A stretch of 21,382 nt of DNA from an uncultured Clostridia bacterium. GTDB lineage: Bacteria; Bacillota; Clostridia; Oscillospirales; Ruminococcaceae. Shown here piece by piece: positions 8,373 to 15,843 of this stretch. Position 1 is the first letter of the stretch. Each line of letters starts with the position of its first letter. A program made the translations under genes and the position numbers. The stretch spans positions 1-21,382 of the forward strand of contig CALLQQ010000036.1 in the NCBI GenBank assembly GCA_938014915.1, in the 5' to 3' direction. The notes under the pieces are model-generated. The model did no database searches. It was not told the DNA's origin and worked only from the letters and a program-made list of their open reading frames with translations.

Positions 8373-9563
8373 TTACTGAATATCTTCAAACATACCATAC
8401 ATCGCTGGTAATATCGACACTATAACTGCACCAATTATTACACCTAAAATTATTATCATAATTGGCTCTATCAATGTTACCATCTTTTGTACTGCCGTAT
8501 CTGCTTCATCCTCGTAGTAATCGGATGTCTTTACAAGGATCTCGTCAAGGTTACCCGATTCCTCACCAACATAAAGGATTGAGCAGAACATCGATTCAAA
8601 CACATCTGCCTGGGCGACCGATGTTGATAGCGTCTCACCCTGCTTTACCTTTTCGATAACTGATACAAATTGATGTGATATATAAGTATTGTCAAGTACC
8701 GCTGCTGAACGATGCAAACATTCAACCATTGGTATACCGCTGGAATATAGCGATGATAAGGTTCTAGCGAATCTTCCCGTATATATCTTAACAAACAACT
8801 TGCCGAATACCGGCGCCGTTAATTTAAATGAGTCAAATCTGAGCCTACCCGATGGTGAACTTAGATATGCTCTTATTAAGACAATCGCTAATATTACTAT
8901 GGCAAGCACGAAATACCATTTTTCCGTGAGGAAAGTACTGAATCCGAACATGATTTTTGTCAGTGCCGGCATCTCCGAATCTTGAAACATCCCCATGAAC
9001 ACGGGCATAATGAATGTAAATAGACCAATGATTACCGCAACACACAGCACGAGTAGAATTATTGGGTAAATCATTGCCGATTTTATCTTGTTGTTAAGCC
9101 TATTTTCCTTTGCATAATGGTCGGACATTCTCGTGATAACGATATCAAGAGTACCACTTGATTCACCCGCCCCTATCATGCTGATTAAAAATTCTGGAAA
9201 TGCTCCACCCTGCGCTTCAAGCGCTGCGGAAAGTGCCTTACCTTTTTGTACATCTTCATATACTTCAAGCAAAACCTCCCTAGCGCGCTTATTTTCCTGC
9301 TCTTTTACTAGAATATCAAGTGCTTTAACTAAAGATAATCCAGATGTCAACATTGAGCTAAGTTGTCTACATAAGAACGCTAGATCCTTTGTCTTAAATT
9401 TAAACTTAACGTCTAGTGATACATTCTTTGTTTCATTATATCCGGTGCAAAAAAGACCCCGACTATGTATTTTTTCAAGCAAATCATTTGAATCCTTTGC
9501 TTGGAGTGAGCCTTTGACGGTTCTACCCTGCATATCTTTAGCGGTGTAGGCATATGTTTTCAT
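8373..9563 (-). CDS. pilC: Type IV pilus platform protein PilC (GspF family)
   Basis: Polytopic inner-membrane protein on which the PilB and PilT ATPases act. It has 396 residues from the ATG at 9563; a GTG codon directly before it at 9566 is also possible. The ribosome site AGGAGGTG is near-consensus. The N-terminus MKTYAYTAKDMQGRTVKGSL is characteristic of PilC/GspF. Two GspF domains follow (about 65-190 and 270-390), each with the pattern of an LS..L..G..L..AL segment and a GE.SG.L motif (GAGESSGTLD and VGEESGNLDE), and three strongly hydrophobic segments, the last near the C-terminus (IEPIMIIILGVIIGAVIVS). It is the first gene of the minus-strand pilus operon, downstream of a good promoter and a leader of about 75 bases. 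Confidence 0.96.
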   Translation of the reverse strand: MKTYAYTAKDMQGRTVKGSLQAKDSNDLLEKIHSRGLFCTGYNETKNVSLDVKFKFKTKDLAFLCRQLSSMLTSGLSLVKALDILVKEQENKRAREVLLEVYEDVQKGKALSAALEAQGGAFPEFLISMIGAGESSGTLDIVITRMSDHYAKENRLNNKIKSAMIYPIILLVLCVAVIIGLFTFIMPVFMGMFQDSEMPALTKIMFGFSTFLTEKWYFVLAIVILAIVLIRAYLSSPSGRLRFDSFKLTAPVFGKLFVKIYTGRFARTLSSLYSSGIPMVECLHRSAAVLDNTYISHQFVSVIEKVKQGETLSTSVAQADVFESMFCSILYVGEESGNLDEILVKTSDYYEDEADTAVQKMVTLIEPIMIIILGVIIGAVIVSILPAMYGMFEDIQ

Positions 9564-9566
9564 CAC

Positions 9567-9850
9567 GCACCACCTCCTATTTAATATTGTAGATTAAATC
9601 CTGCGAATAATGTATATTCCAATTTTATTAACTTCTATAAGAGTAATTATAGCATTATAGTTAATTGTTATCAAGCTTTTTAATGTTGTTCCGTGCATAT
9701 TCTATAAAGATTATCGAAAGTGTAAAACATATACAATAGTTATTGTGTATAATCTACAAAATTTCTTTGTATTAGTCATTGCACGAAACTACTTTATTCG
9801 CCTTTTTAAAACAATGTGACTTTACAAATAAAATATATTCCTGAGAATTT
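9567..9850. other. AT-rich regulatory gap between pilC and ilvE terminator
   Basis: No coding region can be supported here. Besides the pilC promoters it holds a short inverted repeat, ACAATA-GT-TATTGT (9733-9746), about 60 bases upstream of the main promoter, which could be an operator or just AT-rich chance symmetry. I looked for a cyclic-di-GMP riboswitch, which controls pili in some Clostridia, and did not recognise its conserved core. Confidence 0.5.
9646..9674 (-). promoter_or_regulatory. Promoter for the pil operon (pilC start)
   Basis: Minus strand: TTGATA (9674-9669), a 17-base spacer and perfect TATAAT (9651-9646), about 80 bases before the pilC start. A second, weaker pair lies further upstream: TTTACA (9726-9721), 16 bases, TAGAAT (9704-9699). 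Both point toward pilC. Confidence 0.65.
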
Positions 9851-9893
9851 AAAAAGAATAGAGTATTATTCCAACACTTGAATAATACTCTAT
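9851..9893 (-). terminator. Intrinsic terminator of ilvE
   Basis: Perfect 14-base inverted repeat (9858-9871 and 9880-9893) with an 8-base loop. On the minus strand it is followed by TCTTTTT, so it ends ilvE transcription 68 bases after the stop codon. The stem is AT-rich (ATAGAGTATTATTC) but long. Confidence 0.85.
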
Positions 9894-9960
9894 CTAATTC
9901 CTTCTATGCCTTAACTCTACTCTATTTACTATATCATATGCAAATATCCCGTCAAAATGA

Positions 9961-11025
9961 CTAAATTTCGATTGTCCAATTATGTTTATCTTCACGTTCT
10001 CCCCATTGGATGCCTGTTAGCTCATCATATAATTTCTGAGACAGTTCTCCAATTTTACCATCGTTGAGGGGCATCACGGTATCTTTATACTTCAATTCTC
10101 CAATCGGTGAAACCACTGCTGCCGTGCCCGTGCCGAATGCTTCTATCAATTTGCCATCTTGATGTGCCTTAACGATATCGTCGATAGAAATCTTTTTTTC
10201 CACTACATTCAATCCCCAGCTCTTTAATAGCTCAATTGTTGACATCCTTGTTATGCCGGGTAGAATACTGCCCGCAAGTGACGGTGTGACGATATCATCG
10301 CCAATTCTAAAGAAAACATTCATAGCGCCAACTTCCTCTATATATTTGCGCTCAACACCATCGAGCCAGAGGACTTGCTCATATCCTTCACTTTGCGCCT
10401 TTTCCTGTGCTATTAAGGATGCAGCATAGTTGCCGCCTGTTTTAGCCATACCTGTTCCGCCTTTAACCGCGCGAACATATTCTTCTTCAACATATATTTT
10501 AACGGGGTTTAAGCCGGTCTTATAATAAGCTCCTGACGGGGACAGAATCACCATATATAAATATTCGCTTGCCGCCTTTACACCGAGCATTTCTTCAGTT
10601 GCTATAATAAAAGGTCTTATGTATAATGATGCACCATCAGCAGATGGAACCCAGTCTTTATCAATACTAATTAGTTGCTTTAATCCCTCTAGCGCAAGTT
10701 CCTCATCTATCTGCGGTATTGCAATACGTGCATTTGAGCGATTTAAACGCTTGAAATTCTCCTCTGGGCGGAATAATCTAATTTTCCCGTCCTGCCCTTT
10801 ATATGCTTTTAATCCTTCAAAAATTTCCTGCGCATAGTGAAAGCACATTGCCGATGGATATAGTTCTATCGGTGCATAAGGCACGATCCTTGGATCATAC
10901 CATCCCTCACCATCTTTGTAGTTCATTATAAACATATGATCGGTGAAATGCTGCCCGAATCCTAAATTATTCTCATCGGGTTTCTGCTTTAGCGATGCGG
11001 CTCTTTCTATCTTTATGCTTGCCAT
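9961..11025 (-). CDS. ilvE: Branched-chain amino acid aminotransferase
   Basis: PLP enzyme (fold type IV) that moves the amino group between glutamate and the branched 2-oxoacids, for leucine, isoleucine and valine synthesis or breakdown. It has 354 residues, typical of the longer eukaryote-like BCAT group. The PLP lysine is K195 in GMAKTGGNYA, followed by the conserved EQVLWLDG and EVGAMNVFF segments and, near the C-terminus, LPGITRMS and EAFGTGTAAVVSPIG, which bind the cofactor phosphate. AAGGGG lies 8 bases upstream of the ATG. It has its own promoter (11061-11089) and terminator, so it is a single-gene unit. Enzymes of this group sometimes also accept aromatic amino acids; whether this one supplies arylpyruvates to the nearby IorAB is inference. 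Confidence 0.96.
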   Translation of the reverse strand: MASIKIERAASLKQKPDENNLGFGQHFTDHMFIMNYKDGEGWYDPRIVPYAPIELYPSAMCFHYAQEIFEGLKAYKGQDGKIRLFRPEENFKRLNRSNARIAIPQIDEELALEGLKQLISIDKDWVPSADGASLYIRPFIIATEEMLGVKAASEYLYMVILSPSGAYYKTGLNPVKIYVEEEYVRAVKGGTGMAKTGGNYAASLIAQEKAQSEGYEQVLWLDGVERKYIEEVGAMNVFFRIGDDIVTPSLAGSILPGITRMSTIELLKSWGLNVVEKKISIDDIVKAHQDGKLIEAFGTGTAAVVSPIGELKYKDTVMPLNDGKIGELSQKLYDELTGIQWGEREDKHNWTIEI

Positions 11026-11060
11026 TTTAAAATCCCCTTTTTAATCAAAATTATAGCTAT

Positions 11061-11089
11061 ATTGTACCACGATTTTCGCCATTATTCAA
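11061..11089 (-). promoter_or_regulatory. Promoter of ilvE
   Basis: Minus strand TTGAAT (11089-11084), 17-base spacer, TACAAT (11066-11061), about 35 bases before the ATG. Its -35 lies only 3 bases from the -35 of the divergent rnpB promoter. Confidence 0.6.
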
Positions 11090-11092
11090 CCC

Positions 11093-11121
11093 TTGACAAC
11101 ATGTTGATTTTGCTATATCAT
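11093..11121 (+). promoter_or_regulatory. Promoter of rnpB
   Basis: Perfect -35 TTGACA (11093-11098), 17-base spacer and TATCAT (11116-11121), placing the start site at about 11128, exactly where the P1 stem of RNase P RNA begins. Confidence 0.75.
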
Positions 11122-11127
11122 AATATT

Positions 11128-11468
11128 GTGAGCAAGCTGTGTGGTTGCACGCAATGCGTGAGGAAAGTCCGAGCATCATAGAGCAGGGTAGCTGCTAACA
11201 GCAGCCGAAGGCGACTTTAGGGAGAGTGCAACAGAGATATACCGCCCACTATGTGGGTAAGGGTGGAAAGGTGAGGTAAGAGCTCACCGGGATGCAGGAG
11301 ACTGCATTGCCATGTAAACCCTATCCGATGCAACACCGTTTGGTTTCGAAGAATAATATGCGTCTGCTCGGCGTGTTCTTCGTTAATAGGTGGCTTCAGC
11401 CATTGTGGTGACACTTGGCGCAGATAGATAACCACGTAAACAGAACTCGGCTTATAGGCTTGGTCACT
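11128..11468 (+). ncRNA. rnpB: RNase P RNA, bacterial type A
   Basis: Catalytic RNA that removes the 5' leader of tRNA precursors with the RnpA protein. Conserved blocks are plain: GAGGAAAGTCCGAGC (P4 5' half and adjacent core), AGTGCAACAGAGA followed by ACCGCC, GGGTGGAAAGGTGAGGTAAG with AGCTCACCG, and the 3' core ACAGAACTCGGCTTATAGGC. The ends pair to form P1: GTGAGCAAGC (from 11128) with GCTTGGTCAC (to 11467), with one G/G mismatch. The P7 to P10 region has the ancestral type A form found in Clostridia, not the type B form of Bacilli. Length of about 341 bases is normal. End points are set by P1 and may be off by a few bases. Confidence 0.96.
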
Positions 11469-11475
11469 ATATAAG

Positions 11476-11516
11476 AACCCGCCGTCCTATTTAAAGGGAC
11501 GGCGGGTTGATTTTTT
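11476..11516 (+). terminator. Intrinsic terminator of rnpB
   Basis: A 12-base perfect GC-rich stem, AACCCGCCGTCC (11476-11487) with GGACGGCGGGTT (11497-11508), then GA and six T residues. It starts 8 bases after the RNase P RNA. On the minus strand it is followed by TTCTTATAT, so it may also stop transcription from the converging ACT-domain gene. Confidence 0.93.
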
Positions 11517-11525
11517 CATCAATAA

Positions 11526-11957
11526 TTACATATCATAAATTTCTTGACTTGATAGCACTTTTACCCCGTTTTCCTTCAACACTTCCACTGCCTTTTCATT
11601 ATCCTCAACTCTTAGGATAACATATGCCGATTCGTCCATACGGGATAGGAAGGCATACATATATTCAACACTAATTTGACTTTCGAATAAAGATTTCATC
11701 ATAATGAGCATTCCGCCCGGCTTATCGGGGATTCCGGCAGCTATTACCTTTGTTAAAGATACTGTGTATTCATGCTTTTTCAATGCTTCTTCTGCTTTTT
11801 TCGGATTATTGACAATTAATCTTAATATGCCAAAGTCCTTAGTATCAGCAATTGACATTGCCCTAATATCAATATCATTATTATGCAGCACCTCTGCTAT
11901 ATCAGATAATCTCCCCAATTTGTTTTCTACAAAAATTGAAATTTGTTCGATTAACAT
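11526..11957 (-). CDS. Tandem ACT-domain protein, likely amino acid sensor
   Basis: Small soluble protein of 143 residues made of two ACT domains (about 1-68 and 70-143). The first begins with the typical IEQISIFVENKLGRLSDIAEVL strand-turn-helix, the second with LTKVIAAGIPDKPGGMLIMM; the LGRL and KPGG turns are where ACT domains bind amino acids at dimer interfaces. There is no catalytic domain. Proteins of this kind are often encoded next to phenylacetate-CoA ligase and indolepyruvate oxidoreductase genes, as here, so a role in sensing an aromatic or branched amino acid and tuning this pathway is likely but unproven. The ribosome site AAGGAGGG is strong. It is the last gene of the operon, 24 bases after paaK, and ends 10 bases from the rnpB terminator. 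Confidence 0.9.
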   Translation of the reverse strand: MLIEQISIFVENKLGRLSDIAEVLHNNDIDIRAMSIADTKDFGILRLIVNNPKKAEEALKKHEYTVSLTKVIAAGIPDKPGGMLIMMKSLFESQISVEYMYAFLSRMDESAYVILRVEDNEKAVEVLKENGVKVLSSQEIYDM

Positions 11958-11981
11958 TTGAATACCCTCCTTATATTTTGC

Positions 11982-13286
11982 TTATTTGCGTCTATCTATT
12001 ACCCTCGTCGCCTTTCCCTCACTCCTGGGAATGGATTTCGGTTCTACCAGCCTAATTTTCGCCGATATACCAAGAGTCGATTCAATTGCTTGCTTAATTT
12101 TATTTTCCATCTCCTCTAGGCTCTTAATAGCATCGGAGAAAATTTCATCGGTCATTTCAACCTGAATCTCTAATGTGTCACGATTACCGACCCTATCAAC
12201 TATTAGCATATAATGCGGTGAAATATTGCCCATGCCAAGCAGCACACTTTCAACCTGTGATGGGAATACATTCACTCCACGAATAATTAACATATCGTCG
12301 GATCGTCCTTGCGGCTTCATCATCTTAATTAATGTTCGTCCGCATGAGCATTTCTCACGTGTCAACACACCAATATCCCTAGTGCGATAGCGAATTAGCG
12401 GTAATGCCTGCTTTGTAATGCAAGTAAAGACAAGCTCCCCTGCCTCGCCATATGGTAATACCTCACCAGTATCGGGATCGATAATTTCAGGGATAAAATG
12501 ATCTTCGTTAATGTGCATTCCATTCTGCTCACTACATTCATATGCAACTCCCGGACCGATAATTTCAGATAATCCATATATGTCATAAGCTTTTATACCT
12601 AGACCTTTTTCAATTTCATCTCTCATTTCGTCGGTCCACGGCTCCGCTCCTAGTATGCCCGCTTTTAGCTTAAATTCCGATGGATCGATGCCCATTTCAC
12701 GAATTGATTCAGCAAGATAAAGTGCATACGATGGCGTAACGCAAATTATCGTCGAGCCAAAGTCCCTAAGTATCTGGATTTGCCTGCTTGTATTGCCTGC
12801 CGATACCGGTATTGCGGTAGCACCGATCTGCTCCGTTCCATAATGCATACCCAGTCCGCCTGTGAACAGTCCATACCCATATGAAACATGAATGAAATCG
12901 TCTTTCCCACCGCCAGCAGCAGCAATTGCACGTGCGGCGACTTCACTCCATATTTTAATATCACCCTCGGTATATCCTACGACGGTTTGCTTCCCCGTTG
13001 TTCCAGATGATGCATGAACACGCACCACTTCATCCATTGGCACAGCGAACAGTCCATACGGGTATGTATCCCTTAAATCCTGCTTTAATGTGAATGGCAG
13101 TTTCGATAAATCATCTACCGTCTTAATATCATCGGGACTAATGCCAGCCTCGTCCATCTTTTTACGATAATGCTCAACATTCTGATACACATGCCTAACA
13201 GTGCTAGATAGTCTAAATGATTGAAGTGACTCAATTTCGTGCAATGGCGCACATTCTATATTTTTATTATAATACTTTTCCATCAT
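11982..13286 (-). CDS. paaK: Phenylacetate-CoA ligase (arylacetate-CoA ligase)
   Basis: Cytoplasmic adenylate-forming enzyme joining phenylacetate or a related arylacetate to CoA with ATP, giving AMP and pyrophosphate. It has 434 residues, the usual PaaK length. Motifs: P-loop HASSGTTGKQ (91-100), the adenine-binding region with YGLSEIIGPG (237-246), HINEDHFIPEIIDP (259-272), then LIRYRTRDIG in the hinge region and a CSCGRT segment common in this family. Two adjacent ATG codons (13286 and 13283) are preceded by GGGGGAG; either may start. It lies 24 bases after iorB and 24 before the ACT gene. With IorAB it links free arylacetates to arylpyruvates, either for aromatic amino acid synthesis from arylacetates or, run the other way, for their release. 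Confidence 0.94.
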   Translation of the reverse strand: MMEKYYNKNIECAPLHEIESLQSFRLSSTVRHVYQNVEHYRKKMDEAGISPDDIKTVDDLSKLPFTLKQDLRDTYPYGLFAVPMDEVVRVHASSGTTGKQTVVGYTEGDIKIWSEVAARAIAAAGGGKDDFIHVSYGYGLFTGGLGMHYGTEQIGATAIPVSAGNTSRQIQILRDFGSTIICVTPSYALYLAESIREMGIDPSEFKLKAGILGAEPWTDEMRDEIEKGLGIKAYDIYGLSEIIGPGVAYECSEQNGMHINEDHFIPEIIDPDTGEVLPYGEAGELVFTCITKQALPLIRYRTRDIGVLTREKCSCGRTLIKMMKPQGRSDDMLIIRGVNVFPSQVESVLLGMGNISPHYMLIVDRVGNRDTLEIQVEMTDEIFSDAIKSLEEMENKIKQAIESTLGISAKIRLVEPKSIPRSEGKATRVIDRRK

Positions 13287-13310
13287 GCATTCTCCCCCAC
13301 CAATATATGG

Positions 13311-13898
13311 CTAATTACTATGTTGCTCACGACCAATTGCGAATGCCTTTTCATTAATAGCGATTGCTTTTTTAGGGACATTCTCAAGTAGTGCATCTTG
13401 CCATATCTGTTCATCAAATGGCATTATCTTTGATAGAATACCCATTAGAACAACATTGACCGCCTTAGGTGAGCCAGCCTCGATAGCTAGTTTCAGCGCA
13501 TCTACCGCTATAATATCGACACCAAGATCCGTTATCTTATCAATAAGATTCTCGGGATAGTCCATTGCACCCGTGATAACGGGCATGGGCGATATTTTCT
13601 GCGTATTGGTAATTAATTTACCGCCCTTTTTTAACATTGGCAAGCTCCTAGCTGCTTCAAGTTGTTCGAATGCGATTATAATATCAGCCTCACCCTCAGT
13701 AACGACGGGCGAATAAACCTTATCCTTAGAATATTTAACATATGTGACTACTGAGCCACCCCGTTGCGACATTCCGTGAACTTCACTAACTTTAACGTCG
13801 TATCCTTGCGAAAGGAGAACATCACCTAAAATACGGCTCGCAAGGAGTGTCCCCTGCCCACCTACACCGACTAGCATAATTGAAAATACATTAGTCAT
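13311..13898 (-). CDS. iorB: Indolepyruvate:ferredoxin oxidoreductase, beta subunit
   Basis: Gamma-type domain subunit of the oxygen-sensitive IOR complex, 195 residues, normal for IorB. It opens with FSIMLVGVGGQGTLLASRIL, the glycine-rich motif of this 2-oxoacid oxidoreductase domain, followed by VSEVHGMSQRGGSVVTYVK, the signature that contacts CoA in related enzymes, and by a C-terminal NVVLMGIL segment. Its start overlaps the 3' end of iorA by 8 bases, so translation is very likely coupled and the subunits are made in equal amounts. Confidence 0.96.
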   Translation of the reverse strand: MTNVFSIMLVGVGGQGTLLASRILGDVLLSQGYDVKVSEVHGMSQRGGSVVTYVKYSKDKVYSPVVTEGEADIIIAFEQLEAARSLPMLKKGGKLITNTQKISPMPVITGAMDYPENLIDKITDLGVDIIAVDALKLAIEAGSPKAVNVVLMGILSKIMPFDEQIWQDALLENVPKKAIAINEKAFAIGREQHSN

Positions 13899-15633
13899 TC
13901 TCTTTACCCCCTACAATAGCATCGAATCTGCAAAGCTGCGAACACACTCCGCACCCTGTGCAACTCGTCGCATCTATCGATGCTTTCCCATCTTTCATGG
14001 AGATTGATGGGCAACCGATTTTAAAACAAGCCCTGCAAGTAATGCACTTATCCCTGTCAACGGTGAGAGGCGGATTGTGCTTAACGTATTTGAGCAATGC
14101 ACATGGTCTGCGTGTTATAATTACTGACGGTTCTTCCGCCGCCATTTCTTCAACTACTGCTTGCTCCGTTGCTTTTAGATCGTACGGATCGACAATTCTA
14201 ACTCGCTTAACGCCGACGGCTTTACAAACCGCTTCAATGCTGATGGATTCGGCGATGTCGCCCTTTAGATTATATCCGGTTGTAGGATTGTGCTGGTGAC
14301 CCGTCATCCCCGTAATACTATTATCAAGGATAATAATAGTAGAGTTGCTACCATTATAGACTGTGTTAATAAGCCCCGTTACACCAGAATGCATAAATGT
14401 TGAATCGCCAATTACTGCGACCGACTTCTTCTCACTTTCCTCGCCGCCTGCAACATTATATCCATGTAGTGCCGATACCGATGCTCCCATGCAAATTGTG
14501 GTATCCATTGCCGATAGTGGCGGCGCCGCACCAAGCGTATAGCAGCCAATGTCGCCGCTAACATATGCTTTATGCTTTGCTAATATGTAGAATAATCCTC
14601 TATGCGGACAGCCTGCGCACATTACTGGCGGACGGACTGGTATGTTCTCGTCCAGTGCGATATTCTCCTGTGTTTTACCAAGAATTTTCTCCGCAATTAA
14701 CGCTTGAGAGAATTCACCGACTAGGCTGAAAATTTCCTTACCGATAACATTGATACCATTCTTCTTACAATGCGTTTCTATAATATCATCAAGTTCTTCA
14801 ATTACATATAGCTTGTCAACCTTATTAGCGAAATCCTCGATCAATCTCGTCGGTAGTGGATTCACCATGCCAAGTTTAAGATAGCTTGCATCGTCGCCAA
14901 AGACTTCCCTCGCGTATTGATAGCTAATTCCAGATGTGATAATCCCGATTGACTCGCCGCCCATTTCAACCCTGTTAAGTTGCGATATTTCGGCAAATTC
15001 GGCAAGACTTGCCTGCCTTTCTTCTACAACAACATGCCTAGTTTTTGCATTTGCTGGTACCATGACGTATTTCTGCGGATTCTTCACATATTCCTTTAAT
15101 CCAAGTTCCTCTCTATCGCAAATTTGCACCTTGCTCTGTGAATGCGATACTCTTGTCGATAGACGTAAAAGAACGGGCGTGTCGAATTTCTCCGATAATT
15201 CGAATGCCTCTTTTATGTAGTCTTTACATTCCGTCGAATCGGCAGGCTCAAGCATTGGCAATTTAGCCGCTATCGCATAATGACGGGAATCCTGCTCATT
15301 CTGTGATGAGTGCATACCCGGATCGTCTGCAACTGCTATTACGACACCGCCATTCACTCCCGTATATGATGCGGTAAAAAGCGGATCCGCGGCAACATTC
15401 AGCCCGACGTGCTTCATCGCACTAAAGGAGCGTGCGCCCTTTATGCCTGCACCAAGCGCAACTTCAAGGGCAACTTTCTCATTCGGTGCCCATTCAGCAT
15501 ATATTTCATCATATTTTGCTGCAAATTCTGTAATTTCCGTACTCGGTGTCCCCGGATAGCTTGAAACGACTTTACAGCCAGCTTCATACAATCCCCTAGC
15601 GACAGCCTCATTCCCTAATAATAATTTACTCAT
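13891..15633 (-). CDS. iorA: Indolepyruvate:ferredoxin oxidoreductase, alpha subunit
   Basis: Catalytic subunit that converts indolepyruvate or other arylpyruvates, with CoA and oxidised ferredoxin, to arylacetyl-CoA and CO2. It has 580 residues from the preferred ATG at 15633, which has GTAGGTGGG just upstream; an upstream start at 15669 would begin inside a leader hairpin. Order of parts: pyrimidine-binding domain (about 1-180, SSYPGTPSTEI at 24-34), a middle domain, the CAGCPHRG segment (339-346), the TPP-binding domain with GDSTFMHSG (409-417) and LDNSITGMTG (436-445), and a C-terminal 2[4Fe-4S] ferredoxin domain with C530, C533, C536, C541 and C558, C561, C564, C568. All eight cluster cysteines are present. 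It heads the operon iorA-iorB-paaK-ACT. Confidence 0.97.
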   Translation of the reverse strand: MSKLLLGNEAVARGLYEAGCKVVSSYPGTPSTEITEFAAKYDEIYAEWAPNEKVALEVALGAGIKGARSFSAMKHVGLNVAADPLFTASYTGVNGGVVIAVADDPGMHSSQNEQDSRHYAIAAKLPMLEPADSTECKDYIKEAFELSEKFDTPVLLRLSTRVSHSQSKVQICDREELGLKEYVKNPQKYVMVPANAKTRHVVVEERQASLAEFAEISQLNRVEMGGESIGIITSGISYQYAREVFGDDASYLKLGMVNPLPTRLIEDFANKVDKLYVIEELDDIIETHCKKNGINVIGKEIFSLVGEFSQALIAEKILGKTQENIALDENIPVRPPVMCAGCPHRGLFYILAKHKAYVSGDIGCYTLGAAPPLSAMDTTICMGASVSALHGYNVAGGEESEKKSVAVIGDSTFMHSGVTGLINTVYNGSNSTIIILDNSITGMTGHQHNPTTGYNLKGDIAESISIEAVCKAVGVKRVRIVDPYDLKATEQAVVEEMAAEEPSVIITRRPCALLKYVKHNPPLTVDRDKCITCRACFKIGCPSISMKDGKASIDATSCTGCGVCSQLCRFDAIVGGKEND

Positions 15634-15655
15634 TAACCCACCTACTATATAAAAT

Positions 15656-15725
15656 TTAAAAAGCGGCATATATTTATATCAACAATCAATATGCCGCCGA
15701 TATGATATGCAAACTAAAAGCATAT
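15656..15725 (-). promoter_or_regulatory. Attenuator-like leader of iorA (terminator hairpin with alternative pairing)
   Basis: On the minus strand GCGGCATAT (15697-15689), a 17-base loop and ATATGCCGC (15671-15663) form a 9-pair stem followed by five T residues, the shape of an intrinsic terminator, ending about 30 bases before the iorA ATG. Upstream lie ATATGC (15725-15720) and GCATAT (15710-15705), which pair with each other. Segment 1 can instead pair with the GCATAT inside the terminator's first arm, and segment 2 with ATATGC of its second arm. This four-segment layout is what an attenuator needs. No known riboswitch class is recognised and the effector is unknown. Confidence 0.5.
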
Positions 15726-15733
15726 ATAGTTAT

Positions 15734-15762
15734 ATTCTATCATATTTTATTTGTATTGTTAA
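15734..15762 (-). promoter_or_regulatory. Promoter of the iorA-iorB-paaK-ACT operon
   Basis: Minus strand TTAACA (15762-15757), 17-base spacer, TAGAAT (15739-15734), with an extended -10 TG. Predicted start near 15727, giving a leader of about 94 bases. Confidence 0.7.
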
Positions 15763-15800
15763 GCCTGTTTTAAGAAATAACACAAATTTATTTTCATTTA

Positions 15801-15836
15801 TAATAAAAAAGCCATCCCATAGTAATATGAGATGGC
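15801..15836 (-). terminator. Intrinsic terminator of ackA
   Basis: Minus-strand RNA forms an 11-pair stem, GCCATCTCATA with TATGGGATGGC including one G-U pair (15836-15811), followed by TTTTTT. It begins 8 bases after the ackA stop codon. Confidence 0.9.
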
Positions 15837-15843
15837 AGAAATT

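Noticed and set aside
9567..9645. A cyclic-di-GMP riboswitch in the pilC leader
   Set aside because: Expected from other Clostridia, but the conserved core was not found and the leader of about 75 bases is too short and AT-rich.
9731..9750. Inverted repeat ACAATA-GT-TATTGT upstream of pilC as an operator
   Set aside because: Only 6 bases per arm in very AT-rich DNA, and no match to a known operator that I recognise. It is noted in the gap entry only.
15679..15723. A 14-codon ORF (MLLVCISYRRHIDC) in the iorA leader as an attenuation leader peptide
   Set aside because: It starts within a few bases of the predicted transcription start, has no ribosome binding site and is not rich in aromatic codons. 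The RNA pairing itself was kept as a finding.
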